Assembly: GCA_934316845.1 (NCBI GenBank)
Contig: CAKRDZ010000029.1
Span: 1-39,042, forward strand
Source: an uncultured Eubacterium sp.
GTDB lineage: Bacteria > Bacillota > Clostridia > Lachnospirales > Lachnospiraceae
Length of the DNA stretch: 39,042 nt
Reading direction: 5' to 3'
Shown here: piece after piece, positions 30,962 to 38,960 of the stretch
Layout of the letters: each line of letters begins with the position of its first letter
Numbering within the stretch: position 1 is the stretch's first letter
The notes under the pieces: generated by a model
Told to the model about the DNA's origin: nothing
Databases searched by the model: none
What the model saw: the letters and a program-made list of their open reading frames with translations, nothing else
Position numbers and translations under genes: made by a program

Positions 30962-32269
30962 ATGCTAAAAAGGAAAATGACAACTTTTATCAATGACTGG
31001 ATTCATACCAAAGATAAAAAATGTCTTGTTGTACAAGGGGCAAGACAAACGGGAAAAACTTATATTATAGAACGGTTTGCAGAAGAGAATTATGAGGAAA
31101 TTGTTGAAATTAATTTTAAGCAGATGCCGTCCGCAATGGAAATTTTTAATGGGGATCTTATCGTAGACAATATGGTTATGGCGATGAGATTTCGTTTTCC
31201 GGAGAAGAAAATCATGCCGGGTAAGACTTTGATTTTTTTGGACGAGATTCAGGAATGTCAGGAAGCAATCACGTCACTCAAGTTTTGGGCGATTGACAAC
31301 AGGTATGATGTGATTGTATCGGGTTCTCTTCTTGGAATAGATTATAAGCGGGCATCTTCTTATCCGGTTGGATATGTTGATTATCTCAAAATGTACGGGA
31401 TTGATTTTGAGGAATTTCTCTGGGGGCTGGGGATATCAGAAGATATGATAGAGAGTTTGTGTGGCTATTTATCTTCCAAGACAGTTATCCCAGAGGCGAT
31501 TCATTCGAGGCTGATGAATTATTACAGACAGTATATTGCAATAGGCGGTATGCCAGAAGCAGTACAGAAATATATCGATACAAAGGATTTTAGAGAAGTC
31601 GATAAAATTCAACGAAACCTTTTGCAGGGGTATCAATATGATATAGCGCATTATGCAACAGCTGAAGAGAAGGTAAAAGCGGAAAAATGTTATCTTTCGC
31701 TTGCAAAACAATTATTAGACAAAGAAAATCATAAATTCCAATATAAGGAAGTGGAACATGGCGGCAGAGCACAAAAATATTTCTCCAGTATTGAATGGCT
31801 GCTTCGCGCAGACATGGTGCATTTGTGTAAACGTGTGACAGATGTGAGATTTGATCTGGATGATTATGCGAGGGAAGATTTTTTTAGAGCGTATACGACA
31901 GATTTATCACTGCTCATGGCGATGAAAGACTTCTCATTAAAACAGCGTATAGTAGAAAATACGTTAGAGGGGAATTCCAAAGGGGGTATATATGAATGCG
32001 CAATTGCAGATGCCCTGTACAAGAAAGGTTACCCATTATACTTTTATAAAAATGAGACAACCAAAAAAGAAATTGATATTATGATTCAAAAAGACGGAAA
32101 GGTAGTGCCGATTGAGGTTAAAAGCGGCAATACACGGGCAAATTCGTTAAAAGCACTTATGAAGAATAAGCGGGACATTTCTTGCGGGTATAAGTTTGCA
32201 GATGGTAATATTGGTGTGGACAAAGATGGAATCATTACACTACCGCTGTACATGGCTGCATTTATTTGA
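30962..32269 (+). CDS. AAA_14/DUF4143 ATPase
   Basis: The 435-residue protein has an N-terminal AAA ATPase domain with Walker A GARQTGKTY (26-34) and Walker B LIFLDEIQE (about 89-97), the SGSLLGIDYKR sensor-like segment and a C-terminal DUF4143 domain with a PD-(D/E)XK-like core, EIDIMIQKDGKVVPIEVKSG (Asp, Glu, Lys in EVK). These proteins are common in anaerobic bacteria and archaea, often in mobile or variable regions; their role is unclear, possibly in DNA restriction or regulation. AGAGG lies about 8 bases upstream of ATG 30962. Confidence 0.85.
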   Translation: MLKRKMTTFINDWIHTKDKKCLVVQGARQTGKTYIIERFAEENYEEIVEINFKQMPSAMEIFNGDLIVDNMVMAMRFRFPEKKIMPGKTLIFLDEIQECQEAITSLKFWAIDNRYDVIVSGSLLGIDYKRASSYPVGYVDYLKMYGIDFEEFLWGLGISEDMIESLCGYLSSKTVIPEAIHSRLMNYYRQYIAIGGMPEAVQKYIDTKDFREVDKIQRNLLQGYQYDIAHYATAEEKVKAEKCYLSLAKQLLDKENHKFQYKEVEHGGRAQKYFSSIEWLLRADMVHLCKRVTDVRFDLDDYAREDFFRAYTTDLSLLMAMKDFSLKQRIVENTLEGNSKGGIYECAIADALYKKGYPLYFYKNETTKKEIDIMIQKDGKVVPIEVKSGNTRANSLKALMKNKRDISCGYKFADGNIGVDKDGIITLPLYMAAFI

Positions 32270-32391
32270 TTGAATAAATAGGATGTTCGCGAAGTTTGAT
32301 AATGTTATCGGTTCCGATCATCGAGAAGTCTTTCCTTACATGTGTTAGTATAAGGATAGCAAAACAGGCACCTGGTTGTCAATAAAAACAC

Positions 32392-32420
32392 TTGCATATA
32401 GGCTGAAATTGTGTTAAAAT
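32392..32420 (+). promoter_or_regulatory. Promoter of the DUF2798 gene
   Basis: TTGCAT (32392-32397) and TAAAAT (32415-32420) are 17 bp apart, giving a 5' leader of about 95 bases before the DUF2798 start. The 32270-32391 stretch before it holds no gene I can support. Confidence 0.55.
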
Positions 32421-32525
32421 TTCTAAAAGAATATGGTTTTAATTGGAAACGCACACTCCTATGGGATGATAACGAACAACACAGGAAGAAACAACGTTTA
32501 TTATTATTTTATTAGGAGGTTTTTT

Positions 32526-32984
32526 ATGCCAAAGAACAAATTTCAAGATGCAGTATTTACGTTAATCATGGCGACAATCATGGTTTATGGAATGATTGTC
32601 TATAATGTTGCGCTGAACATGGGCGGAGTACGGGGAGAGACATTTCTGGCCGCACTTCATGAGATGCCGATCATGGTTCCGGCAGCATTTATTTTAGAAT
32701 TTTTTGTTGTTGGAAAACTGGCGCGCAGACTTGCTTTTACGGTGGTGTGTCCCGATGACCGGCCACAATTTATTATCTATGCCATTTCCATCTGTATTTG
32801 CTGTATTATGTGTCCAACGATGAGTTTGATCGCAACAATTCTTTTTAAGGACACGAAGGATTTTGGAACTTGGATTCAGACATGGGCGATGAATTTTCCA
32901 ATGGCGATATTATATCAGATGTTTTATTGTGGACCATTGGTTCGATTCATTTTCCGTATGATATTTGAAAAAAAAGATAAATAG
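32526..32984 (+). CDS. DUF2798-type membrane protein
   Basis: The 152-residue protein has four hydrophobic segments and the DUF2798 pattern: FQDAVFTLIMATIMVYGMIVYN (about residues 5-26), then a polar loop before ALHEMPIMVPAAFILEFFVVGKLARRLAF, and the final NFPMAILYQMFYCGPLVRFIFRMIF. Function unknown; relatives occur in Firmicutes as single genes, often in antibiotic-response contexts. ATG 32526 has AGGAGG about 6 bases upstream; an ATG at 32433 in the same frame has no site. It ends with a hairpin terminator. Confidence 0.75.
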   Translation: MPKNKFQDAVFTLIMATIMVYGMIVYNVALNMGGVRGETFLAALHEMPIMVPAAFILEFFVVGKLARRLAFTVVCPDDRPQFIIYAISICICCIMCPTMSLIATILFKDTKDFGTWIQTWAMNFPMAILYQMFYCGPLVRFIFRMIFEKKDK

Positions 32985-32993
32985 TGAAAAAAC

Positions 32994-33045
32994 AGTGCGT
33001 TTTGCTTTTTAAACTTGAAAAAGGTTGAGCAGGATGCACTTTTTT
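32994..33045 (+). terminator. Terminator of the DUF2798 gene
   Basis: AGTGC (32994-32998) pairs with GCACT (33036-33040), and inside it CTTTTT pairs with AAAAAG around a short loop; a run of six Ts follows at 33040-33045. The stem has internal loops but the T run and its position right after the stop support termination. Confidence 0.5.
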
Positions 33046-33089
33046 GTATCTGGGAAAGAAAGGTATGAATTTTGGGGAAAAAGGAAGAG

Positions 33090-33212
33090 ATGGAGAGCGC
33101 ATTTATGGCATTTGTCGGTCAGAAAACGGCAGAAAATGGAATCGTGATCAAGATTGACCGTTCGTTTATTCCGCTGCCGCAGACCGAATTTGAAAAACGA
33201 CTGTGTGGTTGA
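33090..33212 (+). CDS. Possible 40-residue small protein
   Basis: A short frame from ATG 33090, with AAGGAAG about 6 bases upstream, encodes a 40-residue peptide starting MESAFMAFVGQK and ending with EKRLCG. It contains a hydrophobic stretch and IKIDRSFIPLPQTEF. The start signal is good and a strong hairpin follows, but the sequence matches no family I know and may be the 5' remnant of a deleted gene. Confidence 0.3.
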   Translation: MESAFMAFVGQKTAENGIVIKIDRSFIPLPQTEFEKRLCG

Positions 33213-33242
33213 TTTTGAATATCTTTCTATATTGTTACAGAG

Positions 33243-33264
33243 GGCACGAGCTTAGTCTCGTGCC
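33243..33264. terminator. GGCACGAG hairpin between the small frame and the CLC gene
   Basis: GGCACGAG (33243-33250), CTTAGT, CTCGTGCC (33257-33264) form a perfect 8-bp stem. On the plus strand it is followed by TTTCTGTTT, fitting a terminator for 33090-33212. On the minus strand the hairpin overlaps the CLC stop codon (33252-33254) and no T run follows. Confidence 0.55.
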
Positions 33265-34520
33265 TTTCTGTTTACGTACTGGGAACGGTATTTGGAGTAC
33301 ACGATCGTCTGATCGTGGTAGAGTCCATAATAGCCGGACAGGAGAAAACTCACGCTGATGGCGATCATAAAATATGGGACGGCATCGTAGCCAAATAATT
33401 CGAATGCAATAAGGAGCGATGAGATTGGACAGTTTGTCACGCCGCAGAATACGGAAACCATGCCGACACCTGCGCAAAGAGACGGCGAAAGTCCGGCAAT
33501 CTGCCCGAACAGACAGCCAAATGTCGCACCGACAAAAAACGACGGCACGATCTCGCCTCCCTTAAAACCGGCTTCGAGCGTAAGCGCGGTAAATACAATT
33601 TTCCAGAAAAAGGCAGTCGGATGTACATTTCCCTGTATCGCGCGCACAATAACCGGCACGCCGGCTCCCATATAATCATCCGTCTGCAGGCAGAGCGTCA
33701 GCAAAATGATAACAACCGCTGAAAATATGATGCGGATATACGGATTTTTCAATTTCGCGCGATAGACATCCCCCAGAGAATGCAATATAATACAAAACAG
33801 AACGCTCAGCCCGGCGCACAGCATGGCGAGCGCAATTATTTTTATAGTTGGAAATAATTGGAAAGATGGCACGCCGAGTAAATGAAATACATTTGGTCCG
33901 ATCCCCATGTGGTTGGCAATTTTGAAAGAGATCAGGGAAGCAAATACACACGGAACGAGCGCAGCATAATACATGACTCCGACGCTGACGACTTCCATTG
34001 CAAAGACGACGGCGGCAATCGGTGTGCCGAAAATCGCCGAAAAGGCGGCACTCATGCCACACATAACGAGGATACGGCGGTCGCGGTCGTCAAGCCGGAA
34101 CCAACGGCCGAGCTGGTTTCCGATGCTTCCACCCAGCTGCAGCGCCGCTCCCTCACGTCCGGCAGAACCACCGAAAAGATGGGTGATCACGGTTGAGATA
34201 AAGATCAGAGGTGCCATTTTAAAAGGTACTTCCGTCTCGGCGTGAATGGTTGACAAGACCATATTTGTACCCTTATCATTTTTATATTGAAAAAGTCCGT
34301 ATAAAAATACGATGAAAATACCGGCAAGCGGCAGGAAAAAGATCATCCACGGGCGTTCGGTGCGAAAATCGGTCACAAAACGCAGGCAGGCGGCAAAAAG
34401 AGTGCTGAATCCCCCGATGACAAGACCGGTTGCGGCGGCGAGCAGTCCCCAGCGCATGAAAGTGTGGATATTCCGCAGCATCTTGTGGATAGATAAGCGG
34501 ATTATTTTTAATTGTCTCAT
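33252..34520 (-). CDS. CLC-family anion/proton antiporter (possibly fluoride-type)
   Basis: The 422-residue protein has the CLC fold with about 10-12 hydrophobic segments. The gating-glutamate motif is GSAGREGAALQLGGSIG (with GREG as expected), and GGEIVPSFFVGATFGCLFG matches the third motif. The usual GSGIP motif is replaced by GTNMVLSTIHAE, and a MAPLIFIS segment follows; this pattern resembles the CLC-F fluoride/proton antiporters, which export fluoride to protect the cell. Subfamily assignment is from memory and needs a tree. No fluoride riboswitch fits in the 30-base leader. RBS AGAGGA lies 9 bases upstream. Confidence 0.8.
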   Translation of the reverse strand: MRQLKIIRLSIHKMLRNIHTFMRWGLLAAATGLVIGGFSTLFAACLRFVTDFRTERPWMIFFLPLAGIFIVFLYGLFQYKNDKGTNMVLSTIHAETEVPFKMAPLIFISTVITHLFGGSAGREGAALQLGGSIGNQLGRWFRLDDRDRRILVMCGMSAAFSAIFGTPIAAVVFAMEVVSVGVMYYAALVPCVFASLISFKIANHMGIGPNVFHLLGVPSFQLFPTIKIIALAMLCAGLSVLFCIILHSLGDVYRAKLKNPYIRIIFSAVVIILLTLCLQTDDYMGAGVPVIVRAIQGNVHPTAFFWKIVFTALTLEAGFKGGEIVPSFFVGATFGCLFGQIAGLSPSLCAGVGMVSVFCGVTNCPISSLLIAFELFGYDAVPYFMIAISVSFLLSGYYGLYHDQTIVYSKYRSQYVNRKARD

Positions 34521-34550
34521 AAGTAAGTCCTCTTTCTTTGGTTTGAATTA

Positions 34551-34579
34551 ATTATAAACTTTTTTTGAGTTTATTACAA
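34551..34579 (-). promoter_or_regulatory. Promoter of the CLC gene
   Basis: On the minus strand TTGTAA (34574-34579) and TATAAT (34551-34556) are separated by 17 bp, about 30 bases before the CLC start codon. The divergent ECF sigma gene starts at 34633 from the other strand. Confidence 0.6.
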
Positions 34580-34632
34580 TATATAATTGAAAGGCAGTTA
34601 GTCCGGAATGACTGCCGGGAAAGGAAACAGAT

Positions 34633-35172
34633 ATGACAAAGCATGAATTTGACCAATATGTTTTTACGCATGGTCCGGATATCCTCCGCTTCTGCAAAAT
34701 GACGACAGCAAGTGACAGCGAGGGCGAGGAACTGTATCAGGACACGATGCTGACATTGCTTGAACAATTAAATAAATTGGATGCTGACAAAAACATAAAG
34801 AGTTATGCATTGTCTGTGGCAATCTTTTTGTGGAAGAATAAACGGAGAAAATTTGCCTGGCGAAAGCGGCTGGCATCTTTTGAAAGTTATGAGGCACATT
34901 TGGAGAGCGGGGATCAGCTGCCGATGTCGGCTTCGGACGAAACGCCCGAAGAGCAGATGTTGAAGAAGGAGACGGTCGAACTGGTGCGAAACCTGGTAAA
35001 TGAACTGCCGGAAAAATACCGCACTTCGATTTATCTGTTTTATACTGCCGACATGAAGATTGCAGAGATTGCCGACTGTCTGAAAATCTCAGAAAATACA
35101 GTAAAGAGTCGATTGCGCAAGGCAAAAAGTATCTTGAAAAAGAAATTGGAGGTTGCAGATTATGAACGATAA
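34633..35172 (+). CDS. ECF-type RNA polymerase sigma factor
   Basis: The 179-residue protein has region 2 at about residues 8-75 (GPDILRFCKMTTASDSEGEELYQDTMLTLLEQL and SYALSVAIFLWKNKRRK) and region 4 at about 115-170 (LVRNLVNELPEKYRTSIYLFYTADMKIAEIADCLKISENTVKSRLRKAKSILKKKLE). No region 1 or 3 is present, so it is an ECF (group 4) sigma factor directing stress or signal-responsive transcription. It overlaps the next gene by 11 bases, which is the usual arrangement with an anti-sigma factor. GGAAAGG precedes the ATG. Confidence 0.9.
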   Translation: MTKHEFDQYVFTHGPDILRFCKMTTASDSEGEELYQDTMLTLLEQLNKLDADKNIKSYALSVAIFLWKNKRRKFAWRKRLASFESYEAHLESGDQLPMSASDETPEEQMLKKETVELVRNLVNELPEKYRTSIYLFYTADMKIAEIADCLKISENTVKSRLRKAKSILKKKLEVADYER

Positions 35173-36169
35173 AGAATTGGATCAAATTCTCAGGAAATCC
35201 CTTAGACCGGAAGTTTCCGAGGAAGAATTGGAAGTCTGGGACAGGGCACCACGAATGGAGAGTGAACATACTATGAGAAAACATACAATAATAAAATCTA
35301 CGGTTGCGGCAGCAGCTTGTCTGGCACTTGTGGCAGGCATCGGATACGGGCATTTTCCGGAAATTGGAAACAAGCCGTCGCAGCAGGGCGCAACAGTGAC
35401 AAAGACAACACCACAGAGTGTACTGAATTCTTTTACGGTAACAGTCAGTGCGGCAGAGGTGAAAAAGAACAAAACATCCGGCGCATCGGCTCAGGGCGAA
35501 GAGGCGTCTCGGAAGGCACAGCCGAAGATATATGCGACAGCGAGTACGAGTTATGGAAGTGCCTGGAGTGGGGATGAAAGTGGAAAAAAGGTATCGTATT
35601 GGATTCTTGCGCCGATTAGCTGCACAGGCGACAATATCAAGAGTGTCACATATACGATTAATAAAGGCTATTTCTCAGTGGCTGCAAAAAAGGATTCCAA
35701 ATATTTGATCGCTTCCGAGAGTAAACTGCGTAAAAAGCCGGAAAACAAGTATGGTGTCGCTTTGGGATTTTCGGATTCCGAAGACCCGGAAGCAGATTCC
35801 CTTTATGACCAGAATGAATACACATCTTTTACGGTCAGCGGCACAGAAAAACCGGAAAAGAAATTCCGTATCGCATTTGTCGGGGAAGGCAATTTGACAA
35901 AGAAAGGCTTTTCAGCGTTGTTTGAAAATGTCGGAAAAAATCTGCAGGAAGATTTGAAAGCACGTCAGCAATTGATCGGAGACACAGTAATCACCTGCAC
36001 AGCCACATACAAAGATGGCTCACAGAAATCCGTCGATATAAAAGTCGGAACAGAAATTCTGACTGGCAAAGAAGCGGGGATTGACACCACAGCAGAAGGG
36101 ATAGACGAAGTAACAGAAGATATGGCAGCAAAAAAAGATGTCTACACGACATTTGAAGTACAGCAGTAA
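35162..36169 (+). CDS. Putative anti-sigma factor, single-pass membrane protein
   Basis: The 335-residue protein starts within the sigma-factor gene with GGAGG about 10 bases before ATG 35162. Its short N-terminus (about residues 1-40, acidic and helical: KELDQILRKSLRPEVSEEELEVW) could bind the sigma factor, then one hydrophobic segment (about 43-62) and a large extracytoplasmic domain with Ser/Thr/Lys-rich spacer and beta-strands (about 120-330). Position, overlap and topology fit an anti-sigma factor sensing an envelope signal. No sequence family was recognised, so the function is inferred from context. Confidence 0.65.
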   Translation: MNDKELDQILRKSLRPEVSEEELEVWDRAPRMESEHTMRKHTIIKSTVAAAACLALVAGIGYGHFPEIGNKPSQQGATVTKTTPQSVLNSFTVTVSAAEVKKNKTSGASAQGEEASRKAQPKIYATASTSYGSAWSGDESGKKVSYWILAPISCTGDNIKSVTYTINKGYFSVAAKKDSKYLIASESKLRKKPENKYGVALGFSDSEDPEADSLYDQNEYTSFTVSGTEKPEKKFRIAFVGEGNLTKKGFSALFENVGKNLQEDLKARQQLIGDTVITCTATYKDGSQKSVDIKVGTEILTGKEAGIDTTAEGIDEVTEDMAAKKDVYTTFEVQQ

Positions 36170-36209
36170 AAGCAGCGAGGACGATGGTTAGCTGTTTGCC
36201 GGATAAGAG

Positions 36210-36233
36210 GGCGCCCGGAGGGGCGCCTTTTTT
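36210..36233 (+). terminator. Intrinsic terminator of the sigma/anti-sigma operon
   Basis: GGCGCCC (36210-36216), loop GGAG, GGGCGCC (36221-36227) form a perfect 7-bp GC stem followed by six Ts (36228-36233), 40 bases after the anti-sigma stop. Confidence 0.85.
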
Positions 36234-36314
36234 GGCGCGGGTATTTGATGGGGAAAGTATGTTTGGGGGTGTAGTGTGCACTTCTGCACCTAAGCCGTGG
36301 CGGTGGGGGGCGCG

Positions 36315-36738
36315 TACCCCGGAAAGAGGAAAAAGAAGTCATTCCAGTGGTGAGCTGCCTCGTCAAGATTGGGGTAGGCACCCCGGAAAGAGGAAAAACA
36401 AGTCGCTCCAGTGGTGAGCTGCCTCGTCAAGAATGAGTGAGGCACCACTGAAAGAGGGGAAAGAAGTTATTCCAGTGGTGAGTTGCCTCGTCAAAACTGG
36501 GTGAGGCACCACTGAAAGAGGGGAAAGAAGTTATTCCAGTGGTGAGCCGCCGTGTCAAGACCGGGTGAGGCACCCCGGAAAAAGGAAAAGCAAGTCATTC
36601 CAGTGGTGAGCTGTCCTGACAAGAGCGGGTGAGGCACCCCGGAAAGAAGGAAAAACAAGTCGCTCCAGTGGTGAGCTGTCCTGACAAGAGCGGGGTAGGC
36701 ACCCCGGAAAGAAGGAAAAAGAAGTCATTCCAGTGGTG
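36315..36738. repeat. Seven-copy 64-65-bp tandem repeat
   Basis: CCAGTGGTG recurs at 36344, 36408, 36472, 36536, 36600, 36665 and 36730, a period of 64-65 bp. Each unit reads CACC(C/A)C(G/T)GAAAG..., a purine-rich stretch, then (ATT/GCT)CCAGTGGTGAGCTG; in units with CACCACTG the arms CACCACTG and CAGTGGTG form an 8-bp stem over about 22 bases. CTAAGCCG flanks the array on both sides (near 36291 and 36767). Open frames across it on either strand are products of the repeat, so I annotate no gene. Units three and four are most alike, suggesting recent local copying. Confidence 0.85.
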
Positions 36739-36873
36739 CAGGAAAGTGCCCCCGCTACCCCCGCGTCTAAGCCGCGTCGGCAGGACGTCGTCCACAAGAC
36801 CAAGTCGTGCACGGACTATTCCCCTTTCGCTCCATTTGTGCTATACTTAAGAAAAATGAAACGAGGCGATACG

Positions 36874-36990
36874 ATGTCAGAACCCAATATACAGATCCGC
36901 GAGGCGGTGCCGGGCGATGCCGCCGCACTGCTTGCCATTTATGAGCCTTATGTGAGAGAGACGGCGAGCATGGGGCGAAGCCGAAAGTGA
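36874..36990 (+). pseudogene. GNAT acetyltransferase stub
   Basis: ATG 36874 opens a 38-residue frame whose first 29 residues (IREAVPGDAAALLAIYEPYVRETA) match the N-terminus of phosphinothricin-type GNAT acetyltransferases; then it reads SMGRSRK and stops at 36988-36990. The rest of the enzyme, including the acetyl-CoA loop, is missing. Likely removed by a deletion at the edge of the repeat array. Confidence 0.55.
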
Positions 36991-37010
36991 CATGGAAAGG
37001 GGAAATGTAA

Positions 37011-37253
37011 ATGTTTGGCAGAAGGAGAATTGTGGAACTGGAGCAGCTGCTGACTTCCGTACAGATGAACAGTTCCAACAATTATAAGGATGCGGCGAAG
37101 GCAGATTACGAGACGTTTTGGAAACGCATGGCGGAAATGAAGGAGAGCGGGAAGATCAATGAAAAGACCTACCGCTATTATGAGCATGAGGGAAATAAGT
37201 GGCAGGCGAAGATGAAAAATTACAATCATCAGAACAATGTGAAGGGGTTTTGA
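37011..37253 (+). CDS. Small hypothetical protein, 80 residues
   Basis: A compact, charged, soluble protein starting MFGRRRIVELEQLLTS with a likely two-helix build (AAKADYETFWKRMAEMKES, TYRYYEHEGNKWQAKMKNY). GGAAAGGGG precedes ATG 37011 by about 8 bases. It has no homologue I can name. It stands alone between the GNAT stub and the TetR promoter. Confidence 0.55.
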   Translation: MFGRRRIVELEQLLTSVQMNSSNNYKDAAKADYETFWKRMAEMKESGKINEKTYRYYEHEGNKWQAKMKNYNHQNNVKGF

Positions 37254-37278
37254 AAAAATAGCGGAAACCAATCTTTGC

Positions 37279-37323
37279 TTGACATGTGGGTAAAAAGTGA
37301 TATACTATAAATGAGTTTATAGT
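37279..37323 (+). promoter_or_regulatory. Promoter and palindromic operator for the second TetR gene
   Basis: TTGACA (37279-37284) and TATACT (37301-37306) are 16 bp apart. A perfect inverted repeat ACTATAAA (37304-37311), TGAG, TTTATAGT (37316-37323) begins in the -10. Same layout as at 2239-2262 (palindrome with 4-base spacer over the start site), consistent with autorepression by the TetR protein. Confidence 0.75.
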
Positions 37324-37354
37324 AAACAGATTTGCAGTATTGGAGATTTAAGAT

Positions 37355-37987
37355 ATGCCTAGTAGCCCTAAAATCAAAAAAGAAGATATGCTGCAGGCTG
37401 CATTGGAGATTATTATTCAGGATGGATATGCAGCTCTTAACATTAAAGCAGTAGCAAAGAAACTGGAATGTTCCACGGCACCGATTTCCTGGCAGTTTGG
37501 AGGAATGGATGGATTGCGGCAGGATTTAATTCCTTTTGCAGAGCAATATGTGGAGAATACCTATTATCGTTTAAATGAAAATGAATTTGCCACATTTGAA
37601 CAGAGAGGGAAAGGAACCGTAGATTTAGCGTTAGAGAAACCATATTTGTTTCGTTTCCTTTATATGGGCGAGAGAAGGCCGCATTTAATTACAGGCTTCG
37701 AGTTACACCCGGATGATTCAGGTGGGATCAATGTATATGAGAAAATAGCAGATACGCTGGAAATTACAGAGAAGCAGGCAATGGATTTTGCTATGACGAT
37801 GATGGTATATACACAGGGAATAGGAACCCTGATTGCATCAGGTATTGTTAAGGATACCAAAGAAAATATGTATCGTATGCTTCATGATACCGGTATGACG
37901 TATTTGAAAGGATTGGGTGTTAGGGAAAATATTTTACAGTCTTTGTCAGGAGGTGATACGTCGGATGAAAGCAGTAGTAACGGATAA
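37355..37987 (+). CDS. TetR/AcrR family transcriptional regulator
   Basis: The 210-residue protein has the TetR helix-turn-helix at about residues 8-50 (MLQAALEIIIQDGYAALNIKAVAKKLECSTAPISWQFGGMDGLRQDL) and a helical C-terminal domain. It most resembles the other TetR of the window (2344-2973) in the layout and in the LxxxxxxVxxxWxFGxMxx pattern after the HTH. It probably binds the palindrome at its own promoter. Its 3' end overlaps the KTR fragment. Confidence 0.85.
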   Translation: MPSSPKIKKEDMLQAALEIIIQDGYAALNIKAVAKKLECSTAPISWQFGGMDGLRQDLIPFAEQYVENTYYRLNENEFATFEQRGKGTVDLALEKPYLFRFLYMGERRPHLITGFELHPDDSGGINVYEKIADTLEITEKQAMDFAMTMMVYTQGIGTLIASGIVKDTKENMYRMLHDTGMTYLKGLGVRENILQSLSGGDTSDESSSNG

Positions 37988-38138
37988 ATGGATTTTATGT
38001 CCGGTATGCAGAGCAAAGACGCGGACGCAGAGCAGAAACGAAATGTTTTTTGCCTGCGTTTTTGCATATACGAAGTATGTAGATGTGCAGAAGTCAATTA
38101 ATTGGATAGGAAGGATTGCATTATGGATAAATTTATGA
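37965..38138 (+). pseudogene. Cysteine-rich KTR protein fragment
   Basis: ATG 37965 with a full AGGAGGTG 8 bases before it opens a 57-residue frame that begins like cysteine-rich KTR proteins (DKWILCPVCRAKTR) but continues TQSRNEMF, which resembles the end of those proteins, and then reads on into unrelated sequence. The second cysteine pair of the zinc ribbon is absent. A deletion appears to have joined the first KTR motif to the C-terminal TQSR. It overlaps the TetR gene and the next start. Confidence 0.55.
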
Positions 38139-38566
38139 ATTACCGGGGATTGGTTTTTGTTATTGTGATTTTGATTCCCAATATTGTGTTTGCGGCGAGA
38201 TGTAAAGATGGATTTGAAAACCGTTATCAGAACAAGTTAGTTGAAATTCTTGAACAGATTGGTCGATTTGGATGCTTTATCAGTATGTTTGTTACAAGTC
38301 CTTTTTTGTGTAAAGGATATTGGTTTAAACAGGGAGAAACGGTTTATTTGATTTTAGGAGCACTGCTTGTGGGATTTTATTGTCTTGGCTGGATTGTATT
38401 TTGGAAAGAGGATTCTATACGAAAGTCATTATATTTATCAATTATTCCTGCATTGCTATTTGTCGAAAGTGGTATTATAAGCGGTAATATTTTACTGTTG
38501 GTTTTTGCAGTCATCTTTGCACCATGTCATATTTTAATAAGTTATATGAATGCGGTCCTGAAGTAA
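38123..38566 (+). CDS. Integral membrane protein of unknown function
   Basis: The 147-residue protein has four to five hydrophobic segments: about residues 7-25, 45-66, 77-95, 104-120 and 122-141. NIVFAARCKDGFENRYQNK after the first segment is the longest polar part. I recognise no family. AGGAAGG precedes ATG 38123 by about 9 bases. It overlaps the KTR fragment and precedes a chloramphenicol acetyltransferase remnant. Confidence 0.65.
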   Translation: MDKFMNYRGLVFVIVILIPNIVFAARCKDGFENRYQNKLVEILEQIGRFGCFISMFVTSPFLCKGYWFKQGETVYLILGALLVGFYCLGWIVFWKEDSIRKSLYLSIIPALLFVESGIISGNILLLVFAVIFAPCHILISYMNAVLK

Positions 38567-38594
38567 ATTAGAAAAGATGTGGAGGTGGAAATAG

Positions 38595-38960
38595 ATGTAT
38601 AAAATGATAGAGGAAAAGACATGGGAAAGAGCCATGCATTTACCTATCTGAATAAGTCCACGAATTTATTTAAAGTGATAAATGTGCCATTTATTGATGA
38701 TATCAATGCGTATTGTAAATGAACAAAAGGAATACTTTACCGTGCCGTTAGGAAATGATGTATTTCAATGTTCTCCGATGCCGTGGGTTACATTTACGCA
38801 TATTTCACATACAAATTCCGGAAAAAGAGATAATGCAACCCCTTTATTTGACTGGGGAAAGTATTATGAGAAAAACGGAAGGATTATGATGCCGATATCG
38901 GTAAATTCAAATCTTCATTATGTGGATGTTGCTATGGTGAGTGCTTGCGGAATATTTGCC
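38595..38960 (+). pseudogene. Chloramphenicol acetyltransferase-family remnant (CatA-like)
   Basis: Fragments in different frames resemble a CatA-like acetyltransferase: an opening MYKMIEEKTWERAMH (38595, GGAGG before it) that ends at a stop at 38649; then from about 38702 SMRIVNEQKEYFTVPLG, PMPWVTFTHISH, PLFDWGKYYEKNGRIMMPISVN and LHYVDVAMV. The active-site motif HHxxxDG is garbled. Frameshifts, loss of the region between about residues 15 and 90, and a scrambled catalytic motif mark it as inactive. Homology ends near 38960; the last 80 bases I cannot assign. Confidence 0.6.

Noticed and set aside
34521..34560. Fluoride riboswitch before the CLC gene
   Set aside because: The promoter leaves a leader of only about 25-30 bases, too short for the known aptamer, and its conserved sequence is not visible.
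36315..36738. CRISPR array
   Set aside because: The repeating unit is 64-65 bp, contiguous and lacks unique spacers; all parts of the unit recur. No cas genes are nearby.
36555..36812. Repeat-containing minus-strand proteins across the tandem array
   Set aside because: Such frames only translate the repeat, have no start signals and change with unit count.
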